The position numbers and the translations under genes are program-made. Below, piece by piece: positions 26,062 through 33,390 of a stretch of 50,347 bases of DNA (positions are counted from its first letter, which is position 1; each line of letters starts with the position of its first letter). Location of the stretch: positions 1 through 50,347 of the forward strand of contig CAJULU010000031.1 in the NCBI GenBank assembly GCA_910587575.1, in the 5' to 3' direction. Source of the stretch: an uncultured Dorea sp. Lineage in GTDB: Bacteria; Bacillota; Clostridia; Lachnospirales; Lachnospiraceae. The notes below the pieces were generated by a model, which saw only the letters and a program-made list of their open reading frames with translations, searched no databases and was not told the origin of the DNA.

Positions 26062-27678
26062 TCAGTCTGCCAGTATCTCAACCATACACTCATGTTTCTT
26101 ACTCTTCCTGTCATACCCAATCCCCACAGCAAGCCGTCTTCCCGTATACATCAAAGGTTCCCCGGGCTTAGGAGCAAAAGCGAGCGCATATTTTTTGTTT
26201 TTAATCTGCGCCACTGCATGTTCTGCCGAATCATCAACCTTTAATTCCAGAACGATACAATCATCATTCTTATTTACCGCCGGATAAAAGAGAAAATCCA
26301 CATATCCGGTTCCGCCCTTATTTTCCCGTACTACCCGGTAAGAATCCCGTGCGGCAAGATATACAAGGTTTATAATTGCCGTAAGTTCTACTTCGTGATT
26401 ATAGCTTAACAGAGGAATTTCTATATTATGAGCGTATTCCAGAATCTCAGCCATGGCAGAAGTATCCCCGGCCTTTGTGGCTTTCAGCATCCGCTCCGAC
26501 TGAACGGAAAGCCTGTGGACATACCCCAGGGAGGATTCTCTCATCAGCATATCATCGAATTTCTCCATTAACTCCCTGTTCGGAATGGAAACAGAACCAT
26601 TTTCATAATTCAGAAAACCATAGACAACCATTGCCGAGAAAATTTCATCCCTGGTAGTCAGGTTCATGGAAGCGGCGGCATATTCCCGGACTTTTGCGGA
26701 AACCGGGATGCCGGAAACCATCAAGGCAAGATCATCTCTGACTGCATCCACATTTTGCGAAATATAATAAGAAATTTCATCATAAGGCCCGGAACTTGTC
26801 CAGTAGTTTCCGAGATTATTGTTAATCAGTGCGGCGATAACAGAACGGGGATTGTATACCTGACCGCCCGACTTTGTATGGTATCCATTGTACCAGATGC
26901 GAAGCCCCTCTCTTGTAACATGAGGGTTCTTTTCAAGGGACAAATACCTGGAATACAGAAGGCTCACTTCAATTTCCGTGAAGCCAAAATATTCACTGTA
27001 TTTTTCCTCGGATGCCATCGTGTATTCCAGAAAATTATTCAGTTCCGTACCGCTTGAATACTTGGCAATCGGCATAATTCCGGTCATATAAGCGAATGCC
27101 ACATAGAACCGGTCCCTGAGAAGTACTTTGAGAAAAAGGAGGTATTGTCTCCGCTCTTCATCGGAAATAAAATTAAGTCCAAATACCATGTCCCATTCAT
27201 CCAGGATAAAGATAAACTGCTCCCGTGTCTTCTGGTTAATACATAACAAATCCTCGGAAATGGTTGAATCTTCATCAAAGGAAATCTTAGGGTACGCATC
27301 TCTGAGATCTCGTTTCAGCCGTTTTTTTATCCGTCCAATAAATGAATGATAATCCCTGCAGGCATCATCCATGTCACTGAAGTCAATGTATATGACGTTA
27401 TATTGATTTAAATGCAGCGAATATCCTGAATCACCGGCAATGGCAAGGGAATCAAATACATCTGCCGATTCACAGGCTTTTGAAAAAAAGGCTCCAATCA
27501 TATTCGCCATGGTAGTTTTACCGAAACGCCGGGGCCTTGTAATGCAGACGTACTTTTGAGATGTTCTGATGAGAGGAATGATTTCCGTGAGGATAACGCT
27601 TTTGTCTATGAAATATGTCCCGTTCACAACTTCAAGATATTTGAGATAAGGATCCTCATTATTCAGATAGTATCCCAT
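26062..27678 (-). CDS. AAA-ATPase-like / PD-(D/E)XK nuclease domain protein
   Basis: This 538-residue protein of the AAA-ATPase-like plus PDDEXK_9 family is very common, often in several copies, in gut Clostridia and Bacteroides. It has FIDKSVIL near residue 23, P-loop RPRRFGKTT at 48-56, Walker-B-like FIFILDEWD, the family-typical GYHTKSGGQVYNPRSV, and a C-terminal nuclease-like GYVDFLFYP plus CIVLELKVDDS that supplies the Asp and Glu-x-Lys of PD-(D/E)XK. ATG 27678 is chosen because AAGGAGGG lies 10 bases upstream; the frame opens further at 27708. The function is unknown; a mobile or defence role is often suspected. A truncated relative lies divergently at 27833. Confidence 0.88.
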   Translation of the reverse strand: MGYYLNNEDPYLKYLEVVNGTYFIDKSVILTEIIPLIRTSQKYVCITRPRRFGKTTMANMIGAFFSKACESADVFDSLAIAGDSGYSLHLNQYNVIYIDFSDMDDACRDYHSFIGRIKKRLKRDLRDAYPKISFDEDSTISEDLLCINQKTREQFIFILDEWDMVFGLNFISDEERRQYLLFLKVLLRDRFYVAFAYMTGIMPIAKYSSGTELNNFLEYTMASEEKYSEYFGFTEIEVSLLYSRYLSLEKNPHVTREGLRIWYNGYHTKSGGQVYNPRSVIAALINNNLGNYWTSSGPYDEISYYISQNVDAVRDDLALMVSGIPVSAKVREYAAASMNLTTRDEIFSAMVVYGFLNYENGSVSIPNRELMEKFDDMLMRESSLGYVHRLSVQSERMLKATKAGDTSAMAEILEYAHNIEIPLLSYNHEVELTAIINLVYLAARDSYRVVRENKGGTGYVDFLFYPAVNKNDDCIVLELKVDDSAEHAVAQIKNKKYALAFAPKPGEPLMYTGRRLAVGIGYDRKSKKHECMVEILAD

Positions 27679-27761
27679 AGCTGAAATTCCCTCCTTGAAA
27701 ATAATCATTTTCTTTCATAAGTATAAAGTAATCTGCCGGAGAATACAACCGGAAAGACGAG

Positions 27762-27790
27762 TTGACAACAAAAAAGGCAGTGAATAAAAT
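27762..27790 (+). promoter_or_regulatory. Predicted sigma-A promoter of the truncated ATPase gene
   Basis: A perfect TTGACA (27762-27767) and TAAAAT (27785-27790) have a 17-base spacer and are 42 bases from the ATG at 27833. This promoter is near consensus even though the gene it serves is broken. Confidence 0.65.
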
Positions 27791-27832
27791 AAGAATACGA
27801 TTTGCTGTGCGGAAAACGGAGGTGAAATTCTG

Positions 27833-28072
27833 ATGGGAACTTATCTGAACCCTGGAAACAGCGGCTTCACCGGAATTTTAAATGACCAGTACATTGACAA
27901 AACCAGTCTGATCGCTTTAATAAATGAAACCATCGATACTCCAAGAAGGCTGACCTGTATCAGCAGGCCAAGGCGGTTCGGGAAATCATTTGCGGCACAG
28001 ATGCTGTGTGCGTATTATGACAAAACATGTGATCCGTATGGAATTCGGGGAAAAGAAAGCATACGTGTATGA
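27833..28072 (+). pseudogene. Truncated AAA-ATPase-like gene, N-terminal 79 codons
   Basis: The product aligns with the start of the 26062-27678 protein: MGTYLNPGNSGF, then QYIDKTSLIALINE, the P-loop SRPRRFGKSFAAQML and AYYDKTCD. Homology then ends and the frame stops at 28072, so only about 15 percent of the expected length remains. The promoter and GGAGGTG ribosome site are intact. The break lies close to the start of the 28088-28184 regulatory element, which suggests that the accessory cassette downstream was inserted into or replaced the rest of the gene. Confidence 0.8.
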
Positions 28073-28087
28073 TAGAGAAAATTTCTT

Positions 28088-28116
28088 TTGCAATTTCAGG
28101 ACAACTATGCTAATAT
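28088..28116 (+). promoter_or_regulatory. Predicted promoter before hairpin element copy 1
   Basis: TTGCAA (28088-28093), a 17-base spacer and TAATAT (28111-28116) with an extended TGC before the -10. Transcription would begin about 28123, a few bases before the hairpin. Confidence 0.55.
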
Positions 28117-28131
28117 AGTAGAAGGTCGATC

Positions 28132-28184
28132 AATGGTAAGGAGCTTAGGGGAAGCAGATTCTCCTTGTTTTCTTACCATTTTTT
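28132..28184 (+). terminator. Terminator-like leader hairpin, copy 1
   Basis: A perfect 9-bp inverted repeat AATGGTAAG (28132-28140) / CTTACCATT (28172-28180) encloses a second imperfect stem (AGGGGAA / TTCTCCTT) and is followed by a T run. It lies between the predicted promoter and the RelA/SpoT gene. A second copy with the same outer stem and a similar core is at 31797-31853. It could act as an attenuator or release a short RNA of about 60 nt. Confidence 0.6.
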
Positions 28185-28293
28185 GGAGTAAAGAGTTTTT
28201 ACTTGAATTTTTACTTGAATCTGATAGAAAATTAATAATAATTGTGTTGAATATTTTAATTTGGAAGCGTATTATAAAAAGAGGATAGAATCC

Positions 28294-29316
28294 ATGAATG
28301 AGCAATATGTAGAAAAAAGAATCGAAGAGTATTCAGAAAATAGAGAGACATATATTGAATTTGCAGATAAAATTCTGGATATAATAAAATTGCTTGTAAA
28401 ACGGGATTATCCGGATATAAAAATTGCATCTTATTCCAGACGGGCAAAAGAAATCGAGAGTTTGAGGAAGAAACTCAGCAAAGATAAGTATAATGAGAAC
28501 AGCGAGATTACTGACTTGGCTGGAGTCAGAGTTATAACATACAGCCGGAAGGACATTGAGGCTATAGCAAAGATTGTTACAGACAGTTTTCAGATAGATG
28601 AGATAAATTCTGTTGATAAGGCATCAAAGTTAGAGGAAGACAGGGTGGGGTATCGGGCTACTCATTATGTTGTTTCGTTTGGTGAGGATAGGATTCGTAT
28701 GCCGGAAAATCAGATGTTTGAAGGATTAAAATGTGAGATTCAGATTACGAGCCTGATTGCGCATACCTGGTCGGAGATTATCCATGAGAAGGGCTACAAA
28801 TTTGAAGGAGACCTGCCGAAGAAATTATCGCGAAGGATGAATCTGCTGGCAGGAATGTTGGAACTGGCAGATTTGGAGTTGGATGCGTATGTGGAATCAT
28901 ATGATAATTATGTCAGTAAGATTGAGAAGGAAATCGAACAAGGATGTTTGAAATATGAGATAAACACTATGTCATTGGAGAGGTTTATGGCATGGAAGTT
29001 TCCTAAAATGTCACCCCAGATTTTCAGAGATATGGAATTGATCCTTCGGGAATTAAAAGCTTTCGGTTTAAAGACGATTCAGGATTTGAATAATATTGTC
29101 CGTACCGAATTTGAGGAAGAGATTTGTAAAGGCGGCTGGAGATCTCTGGATGGCATTATACGCAATATTTTAATTATACATAATGCTGATAAATATTTTG
29201 CGGAAGTATGGAATCCGTCAATGAATCAGATGAATCGTAAAAATTATAAATTATATCAACAATTTGGTGTAGAAATAGACAGAATATGCAAAGAATATAG
29301 TATATCTTTGATCTAA
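28294..29316 (+). CDS. RelA/SpoT-domain nucleotide synthetase-like protein
   Basis: A 340-residue protein carries the RelA/SpoT synthetase domain (residues about 20-190) without hydrolase, TGS or ACT domains. Motifs are IASYSRRAKEIESLRKK, EITDLAGVRVITYS, the GYRATHYVV substrate block, and CEIQITSLIAHTWSEIIHEKGYK. The C-terminal 150 residues are helical and unassigned. Family members make (p)ppGpp or ppApp, or pyrophosphorylate tRNA (toxSAS), and some serve in phage defence. ATG 28294 is chosen for the AAGAGGAT site; the frame opens at 28261. A TTGAAT/TATTAT pair at 28247-28275 could be a nearer promoter but would place the start in the ribosome site. Two small genes follow in the same unit. 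Confidence 0.8.
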   Translation: MNEQYVEKRIEEYSENRETYIEFADKILDIIKLLVKRDYPDIKIASYSRRAKEIESLRKKLSKDKYNENSEITDLAGVRVITYSRKDIEAIAKIVTDSFQIDEINSVDKASKLEEDRVGYRATHYVVSFGEDRIRMPENQMFEGLKCEIQITSLIAHTWSEIIHEKGYKFEGDLPKKLSRRMNLLAGMLELADLELDAYVESYDNYVSKIEKEIEQGCLKYEINTMSLERFMAWKFPKMSPQIFRDMELILRELKAFGLKTIQDLNNIVRTEFEEEICKGGWRSLDGIIRNILIIHNADKYFAEVWNPSMNQMNRKNYKLYQQFGVEIDRICKEYSISLI

Positions 29317-29331
29317 GGAGGAGGGAGAACG

Positions 29332-29529
29332 GTGAAAGAAGAAAAGAGGTTTTTTGGTTATGGGGAGGAGCAGATTCGGGAGATTTTCCGGAATGGGACT
29401 GATCAGATGGACTCGAACAGCAGAATTGACGGTACTCCCACTTTGTCGCAGCTGGCAGAGTCAAGCGGCAGGCTGTTAAAAGAAAACAGGGATTTTTTGC
29501 ATATGATTTACAATGACTTGGATGAATAA
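29332..29529 (+). CDS. Small protein (65 aa) after the RelA/SpoT gene
   Basis: A GTG start lies 6 bases after a strong AAGGAGGAGGG and 15 bases after the RelA/SpoT stop. The 65-residue product is charged and without membrane segments (ends RDFLHMIYNDLDE). I do not recognise it. Its size and tight linkage to a possible toxin would suit an antitoxin or regulator, but nothing in the sequence proves this. Confidence 0.5.
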   Translation: MKEEKRFFGYGEEQIREIFRNGTDQMDSNSRIDGTPTLSQLAESSGRLLKENRDFLHMIYNDLDE

Positions 29530-29546
29530 CCTGGAGGCATGTTTTT

Positions 29547-30050
29547 ATGTCAGATAAATACCAATGGATGACAGAACAAGAGTTTATAAACGAGGTGCAG
29601 GAATTAGAAAAACTTTTGCGTGATTTTTGTGAAGGAAGCGGTTTATATCCTTATGAATCAGTCAGAACCAATATGAATGCTTTGAAGGATATTATCGTCA
29701 GGGTTCATAAGAGAAAGCACTATTTTAAGGTATTTCATAATGAGATGAATATTTCAGAGTATAAAGAGACGGCGTTATATTGTTACTGGGTTTTAAAATT
29801 ACGTCCTTTTTGGATAGATCCAGCTTATAAAAGTTCGGAAAGAATTAACGAAAAGTTTGCTTTACACTTATATGTATCACTTTTGAAAAAGTATAATGAG
29901 GATTTTTCGCAAGAAGATGGAATTAACAGAATGCATATTCGAGAACTGCTATATTCATTTCGCTTTAGAGACATAACAAAGGAATCAATGATTTTAATGT
30001 TGGAACCATATTACTATGAATATCTTAAGAAGAACGACGCTGTATTTTAG
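29547..30050 (+). CDS. Hypothetical protein (167 aa), RelA/SpoT cassette
   Basis: ATG 29547 follows TGGAGG at 9 bases and lies 17 bases after the previous small gene. The product is a soluble, mostly helical protein with aromatic-rich stretches (YCYWVLKLRPFWIDPAY near residue 78; LLYSFRFRD near 133). No known domain is recognised. It is the last gene before a clear terminator and so belongs with the RelA/SpoT gene and the 65-residue protein as a three-gene cassette; it may be the partner or antidote. Confidence 0.6.
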   Translation: MSDKYQWMTEQEFINEVQELEKLLRDFCEGSGLYPYESVRTNMNALKDIIVRVHKRKHYFKVFHNEMNISEYKETALYCYWVLKLRPFWIDPAYKSSERINEKFALHLYVSLLKKYNEDFSQEDGINRMHIRELLYSFRFRDITKESMILMLEPYYYEYLKKNDAVF

Positions 30051-30060
30051 TGAATATGAA

Positions 30061-30099
30061 AGGCTGCCGTATCAGTCATCTGTACGGGAGCCTGTTTTT
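30061..30099 (+). terminator. Rho-independent terminator of the RelA/SpoT cassette
   Basis: AGGCTGCCGTA and TACGGGAGCCT form an 11-bp stem with one G-G mismatch and an 11-base loop, followed by a T5 run at 30095-30099. Confidence 0.8.
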
Positions 30100-30136
30100 A
30101 TAAATCTGAAAATGAGGAAGGGAATATATTAAAGAT

Positions 30137-31219
30137 ATGTTGAACAAAAATGTAGATTTAAACGGAAAGATGATATTAGTAACCGGCGCCGCCGGATTTA
30201 TAGGAGCCAATCTAAGCCGTGCACTTCTTGGAATGTTTGAAAATATCAGGATAATAGGAATCGACAGTCTGAATGATTACTATGACGTATCTCTGAAAGA
30301 ATACCGTCTCGAGCAGATCCGGCAGGAAGAAAAGGCGGCGTCAGGTGAATTCATATTCCAGAAGGGGAATCTTGCCGATAAAGGGTTTATTGACCAGATT
30401 TTCCAGAAATACCAGCCGGACGTTGTAGTGAACCTGGCTGCTCAGGCAGGAGTGCGTTACAGTATCACCAATCCGGATGCTTACATGGAGTCGAATGTGA
30501 TCGGATTTTATAATATCCTTGAGGCATGCCGCCATAGCTATGACAATGGAAACAGAGGTGTGGAGCATCTGGTATACGCCAGTTCCTCTTCGGTATATGG
30601 AAGCAACAAGAAGATTCCTTATGCCACAGAGGACAAGGTGGACAACCCGGTTTCCTTATATGCGGCTACGAAGAAATCGAATGAACTATTTGCCCATGCC
30701 TATTCCAAATTATATGACATCCCCTCTACAGGGCTGCGCTTTTTCACGGTATACGGGCCTGCAGGACGGCCGGATATGGCTTATTTCGGATTTACAGACA
30801 AACTGGTGAAGAACGAGACGATTAAGATTTTTAATTATGGAAACTGTAAGCGGGATTTCACGTATATCGACGATATTGTAAAGGGGATTGTGGAAGTGCT
30901 GCAGCGAAGCCCGCATTCCAACGAGGACGGGGTGCGGTATAAGGTGTATAATATCGGCAATAACCAGCCGGAAAATCTGCTGGATTTTGTAGAGATTCTG
31001 CAGGAGGAGTTAAAGGCTGCGAAAGTGCTGCCAGAGGATTATGATTTTGAACGGCATAAAGAACTGGTAGGTATGCAGCCGGGGGACGTGGAAGTGACTT
31101 ATGCGGATGTAAAGGAACTGGAGGAGGATTTTGGCTTTAAGCCGTCAACCAGCCTGCGTGACGGATTACGGAAGTTTGCACAATGGTATCAGGGGTATCT
31201 TGCGGATATTTTTGCATAG
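30137..31219 (+). CDS. NAD-dependent epimerase, UDP-glucuronate 4-epimerase-like
   Basis: A 360-residue extended SDR has ILVTGAAGFIGANLSRALL (NAD-binding, from residue 14), DSLNDYYDVSLKEYR typical of the GAE/CapI type, LAAQAGVRYSI, SSSSVYGSN (Ser of the triad), and YAATKKSNE with Tyr and Lys. RFFTVYGPAGRPDMA and GNCKRDFTYIDDIV are further hallmarks of UDP-glucuronate 4-epimerases, which make UDP-galacturonate for surface glycans. It stands 14 kb from the main polysaccharide block, between defence-like genes, yet is GC-richer than that block and appears intact. A GAGGAAGGG site lies about 15 bases before the ATG. Confidence 0.9.
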   Translation: MLNKNVDLNGKMILVTGAAGFIGANLSRALLGMFENIRIIGIDSLNDYYDVSLKEYRLEQIRQEEKAASGEFIFQKGNLADKGFIDQIFQKYQPDVVVNLAAQAGVRYSITNPDAYMESNVIGFYNILEACRHSYDNGNRGVEHLVYASSSSVYGSNKKIPYATEDKVDNPVSLYAATKKSNELFAHAYSKLYDIPSTGLRFFTVYGPAGRPDMAYFGFTDKLVKNETIKIFNYGNCKRDFTYIDDIVKGIVEVLQRSPHSNEDGVRYKVYNIGNNQPENLLDFVEILQEELKAAKVLPEDYDFERHKELVGMQPGDVEVTYADVKELEEDFGFKPSTSLRDGLRKFAQWYQGYLADIFA

Positions 31220-31274
31220 GAGAAAGTAAAAAGAAGACTTTATATGAGAACAAAAGATAAAGGAATGGTAATCT

Positions 31275-31778
31275 ATGTGTAAACTAATTAAGAAAATCTT
31301 CCGTTGCTGTGAAAGTGAAGAGTTTTTTGACCAGATTGATTATGGAAAAGATCCGGCAGAAATCTGCCGCCTGAGGACAAAGGGATGTCTGGAATGGTAT
31401 ATGCGCAAGGCCATTTTCTATAAATATCTGTTTTATATCCTTTCGCTGGTCAATCTGTCGCTGCCCCTGTTAAGCGCCACGATTATGGCAGTGACGGATA
31501 AGAAAGATATAGGAATTACACTTGCATCGATCACCTCGTTATCTGCTTCATTGCTGGCACTTTTTAATGCCCGGGACCGATGGACGAATTACCGGACGGC
31601 AGCAGAGAATATAAAAAAACAGTACTCTCTGTATTGCGGAAAGGTCAGGCCCTTTGATGATGAAATGGCACATTCAAACTATCTCTATCTGCTGGAAGAG
31701 TACATGACGGAGGTGCATACGCACTGGTATCAGACGCAGATGGATGAGATACATGTCGTAATAGATCAGATTCTGTGA
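31275..31778 (+). CDS. SLATT-like (DUF4231-type) two-TM protein
   Basis: This 167-residue protein has a soluble N-terminus, two adjacent membrane segments (about 52-72 and 79-98) and the stretch ARDRWTNYRTAAENIKKQYSLY right after the second. The W-x-x-Y-R-x-x-A-E pattern following a TM hairpin is typical of SLATT domains, proposed pore-forming effectors of nucleotide-based defence systems. It ends EVHTHWYQTQ. It sits 55 bases after the epimerase and its stop overlaps the next promoter. No nucleotide-signal synthetase is directly adjacent; the RelA/SpoT gene is the nearest candidate. Confidence 0.7.
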   Translation: MCKLIKKIFRCCESEEFFDQIDYGKDPAEICRLRTKGCLEWYMRKAIFYKYLFYILSLVNLSLPLLSATIMAVTDKKDIGITLASITSLSASLLALFNARDRWTNYRTAAENIKKQYSLYCGKVRPFDDEMAHSNYLYLLEEYMTEVHTHWYQTQMDEIHVVIDQIL

Positions 31779-31784
31779 TATAAT
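31776..31784 (+). promoter_or_regulatory. Extended -10 promoter of the Hint/giant-protein operon
   Basis: TGATATAAT is a perfect extended -10 (TGn TATAAT) whose start overlaps the SLATT stop codon. The -35 region (TCGTAA, 17 bases upstream) is poor, which extended -10 promoters tolerate. Transcription would begin about 31791. Confidence 0.6.
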
Positions 31785-31796
31785 GTATATGTTTTC

Positions 31797-31853
31797 AATG
31801 GTAAGGAAATAAGGGGAAGAGATTTCTCTTTATTTACTTACCATTTTTATTTT
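31797..31853 (+). terminator. Terminator-like leader hairpin, copy 2
   Basis: The same perfect outer stem as copy 1, AATGGTAAG (31797-31805) / CTTACCATT (31837-31845), here extends inward (AAATAA/TTATTT and AAGAG/CTCTT with a G bulge). TTTTTATTTT follows. It lies between the extended -10 and the Hint gene, so the 16-kb operon would be read only if this hairpin is passed. Confidence 0.65.
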
Positions 31854-31902
31854 ATGAAACTGAAAGCAATACTGAATGCGGAAACACATAAGGAGGATGG
31901 TT

Positions 31903-33390
31903 ATGAAAGCATTTCGAAGTGATATCAGCCCTGACTACGATACGAATGAATTTGTAGAGATTTTCAATAATCTGGAGACGATGAAGAAATTCTATCCCGA
32001 GACTTACCAGGCCTATAACAACACCAGGTCGGATATCAGAGAATGTAAATCAGAACTTCACAATGAATTCATAGATATGGAAATCATACATGTCGGCTAT
32101 GCCAGTGAAGACAAGAAAGCCATCGTGATAGAGGTAACCGGCAATGCCTGCAGCGCAGACGGATACTGTATACTCAAGCCCACGATACAGAACCGGGCGG
32201 GGAAGAAGCTTGAGTCCGTGGCAACAGACAATTTCTTAGGCAACTGCCAGCACGCCAGTATCTATGTCCCGCTTTCGCAGACAGACGGGGAGCCGCAGGA
32301 TCTTGATCTGGTCACATTTGCGTATACGGTGGATGACCAGATTATCCAGTATACCAGCAGAATGAACCTTTCCCCCTATATTCTGGACTTTACTGCGGAG
32401 TTTACGGTTGAACATCCCAAGATTCAGCGAACCGTTGCAAAGGATGGCCTTAAGCCCACGGATATCAATATCTGCTATTTACTTAAATTAACAAATACAG
32501 ACTACTATTATTCAAAGAGCGAATTGACAGACAATAATCTCTTTATTCCTGGCAAGGGACAGATTAAAGTGGAGGGAATTAATATCACCAGTATCCAGAA
32601 CGTGAGTCTGAGTGCCGAAAATGCGGCCCATACGAAGCGGTACCACACCAGTGCAGGAGACGGGGTAACTCTCTTGGACAACCAGACCATCGCCTGGGAT
32701 ATTTCGGATAACTGGGGATTCCCATACAAAACCCTGCTGGTGGACATCTATGAATATATCACCTACACTCTGACAATCACGGCCAACTGCCAGGGACAGC
32801 TTGCCACGTTCGTCATAACGAATGAGGAGGAGACGTCAGACGCCATGAATAAAAAGCAGATTGAACAGATTCATATCTACCGTGACTGTTTCGCAAAGGG
32901 AACAGAGATCCTGCTTTCCGATGGCACGAAAAGGCGGGTAGAGGAATTGAAAAAGGGGGACGGATTAAAGTCCCAGGACGGAAGAAACGCCGAGATTGCT
33001 GACATCGCCGGACAGGCGTCGACCCAGCTGATTGTCCATATCCAGACAGAAAGCGGAGGTGAACTGTTCTTGACAGAGTGCCATCCGGTAGTGACAGACC
33101 AGGGACTGCGCTGTGCCATCCGGCTGGAGAACGGGGATACACTGATGACCATAGACGGGCCGGAAAGGATCAGGCAGGTCTGCGCCATTCCGGAGGGAGA
33201 AGCGAGGTGTTACAGTATGACGCTGACAGACAGTACCCAGAGAATCTATGCCAATGGAATCCTGACGGCAGACGCAGTGGCGGAGAGGACGGAAGCCGAG
33301 AAGGAATTAAGCGAAAAGTACCAGATTCCGGAGCGGTGGCGCCAGGACTATGAGGGATGGAAGGCGAGGAACAGAGGTGAGCATGCATGA
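31903..33390 (+). CDS. Hint-domain protein, first gene of the giant-protein operon
   Basis: A 495-residue protein. Residues 1-325 are beta-rich and unassigned, without signal peptide or TM segment. Residues 329-470 are a Hint (intein/hedgehog) domain: CFAKGTEILLSDG with Cys329 as nucleophile, RRVEELKKGDGL, TECHPVVTDQG with the block-B-like His, and YANGILTADAV at the end. Inteins and most BIL domains end in His-Asn or Asn; here Thr-Ala follows NGIL, so C-terminal cleavage is not expected, though N-terminal thioester chemistry may remain. About 25 residues of charged tail follow. ATG 31903 is chosen for AAGGAGG at 7 bases; the frame opens at 31876. The stop overlaps the next start (ATGA). Confidence 0.75.
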   Translation: MKAFRSDISPDYDTNEFVEIFNNLETMKKFYPETYQAYNNTRSDIRECKSELHNEFIDMEIIHVGYASEDKKAIVIEVTGNACSADGYCILKPTIQNRAGKKLESVATDNFLGNCQHASIYVPLSQTDGEPQDLDLVTFAYTVDDQIIQYTSRMNLSPYILDFTAEFTVEHPKIQRTVAKDGLKPTDINICYLLKLTNTDYYYSKSELTDNNLFIPGKGQIKVEGINITSIQNVSLSAENAAHTKRYHTSAGDGVTLLDNQTIAWDISDNWGFPYKTLLVDIYEYITYTLTITANCQGQLATFVITNEEETSDAMNKKQIEQIHIYRDCFAKGTEILLSDGTKRRVEELKKGDGLKSQDGRNAEIADIAGQASTQLIVHIQTESGGELFLTECHPVVTDQGLRCAIRLENGDTLMTIDGPERIRQVCAIPEGEARCYSMTLTDSTQRIYANGILTADAVAERTEAEKELSEKYQIPERWRQDYEGWKARNRGEHA

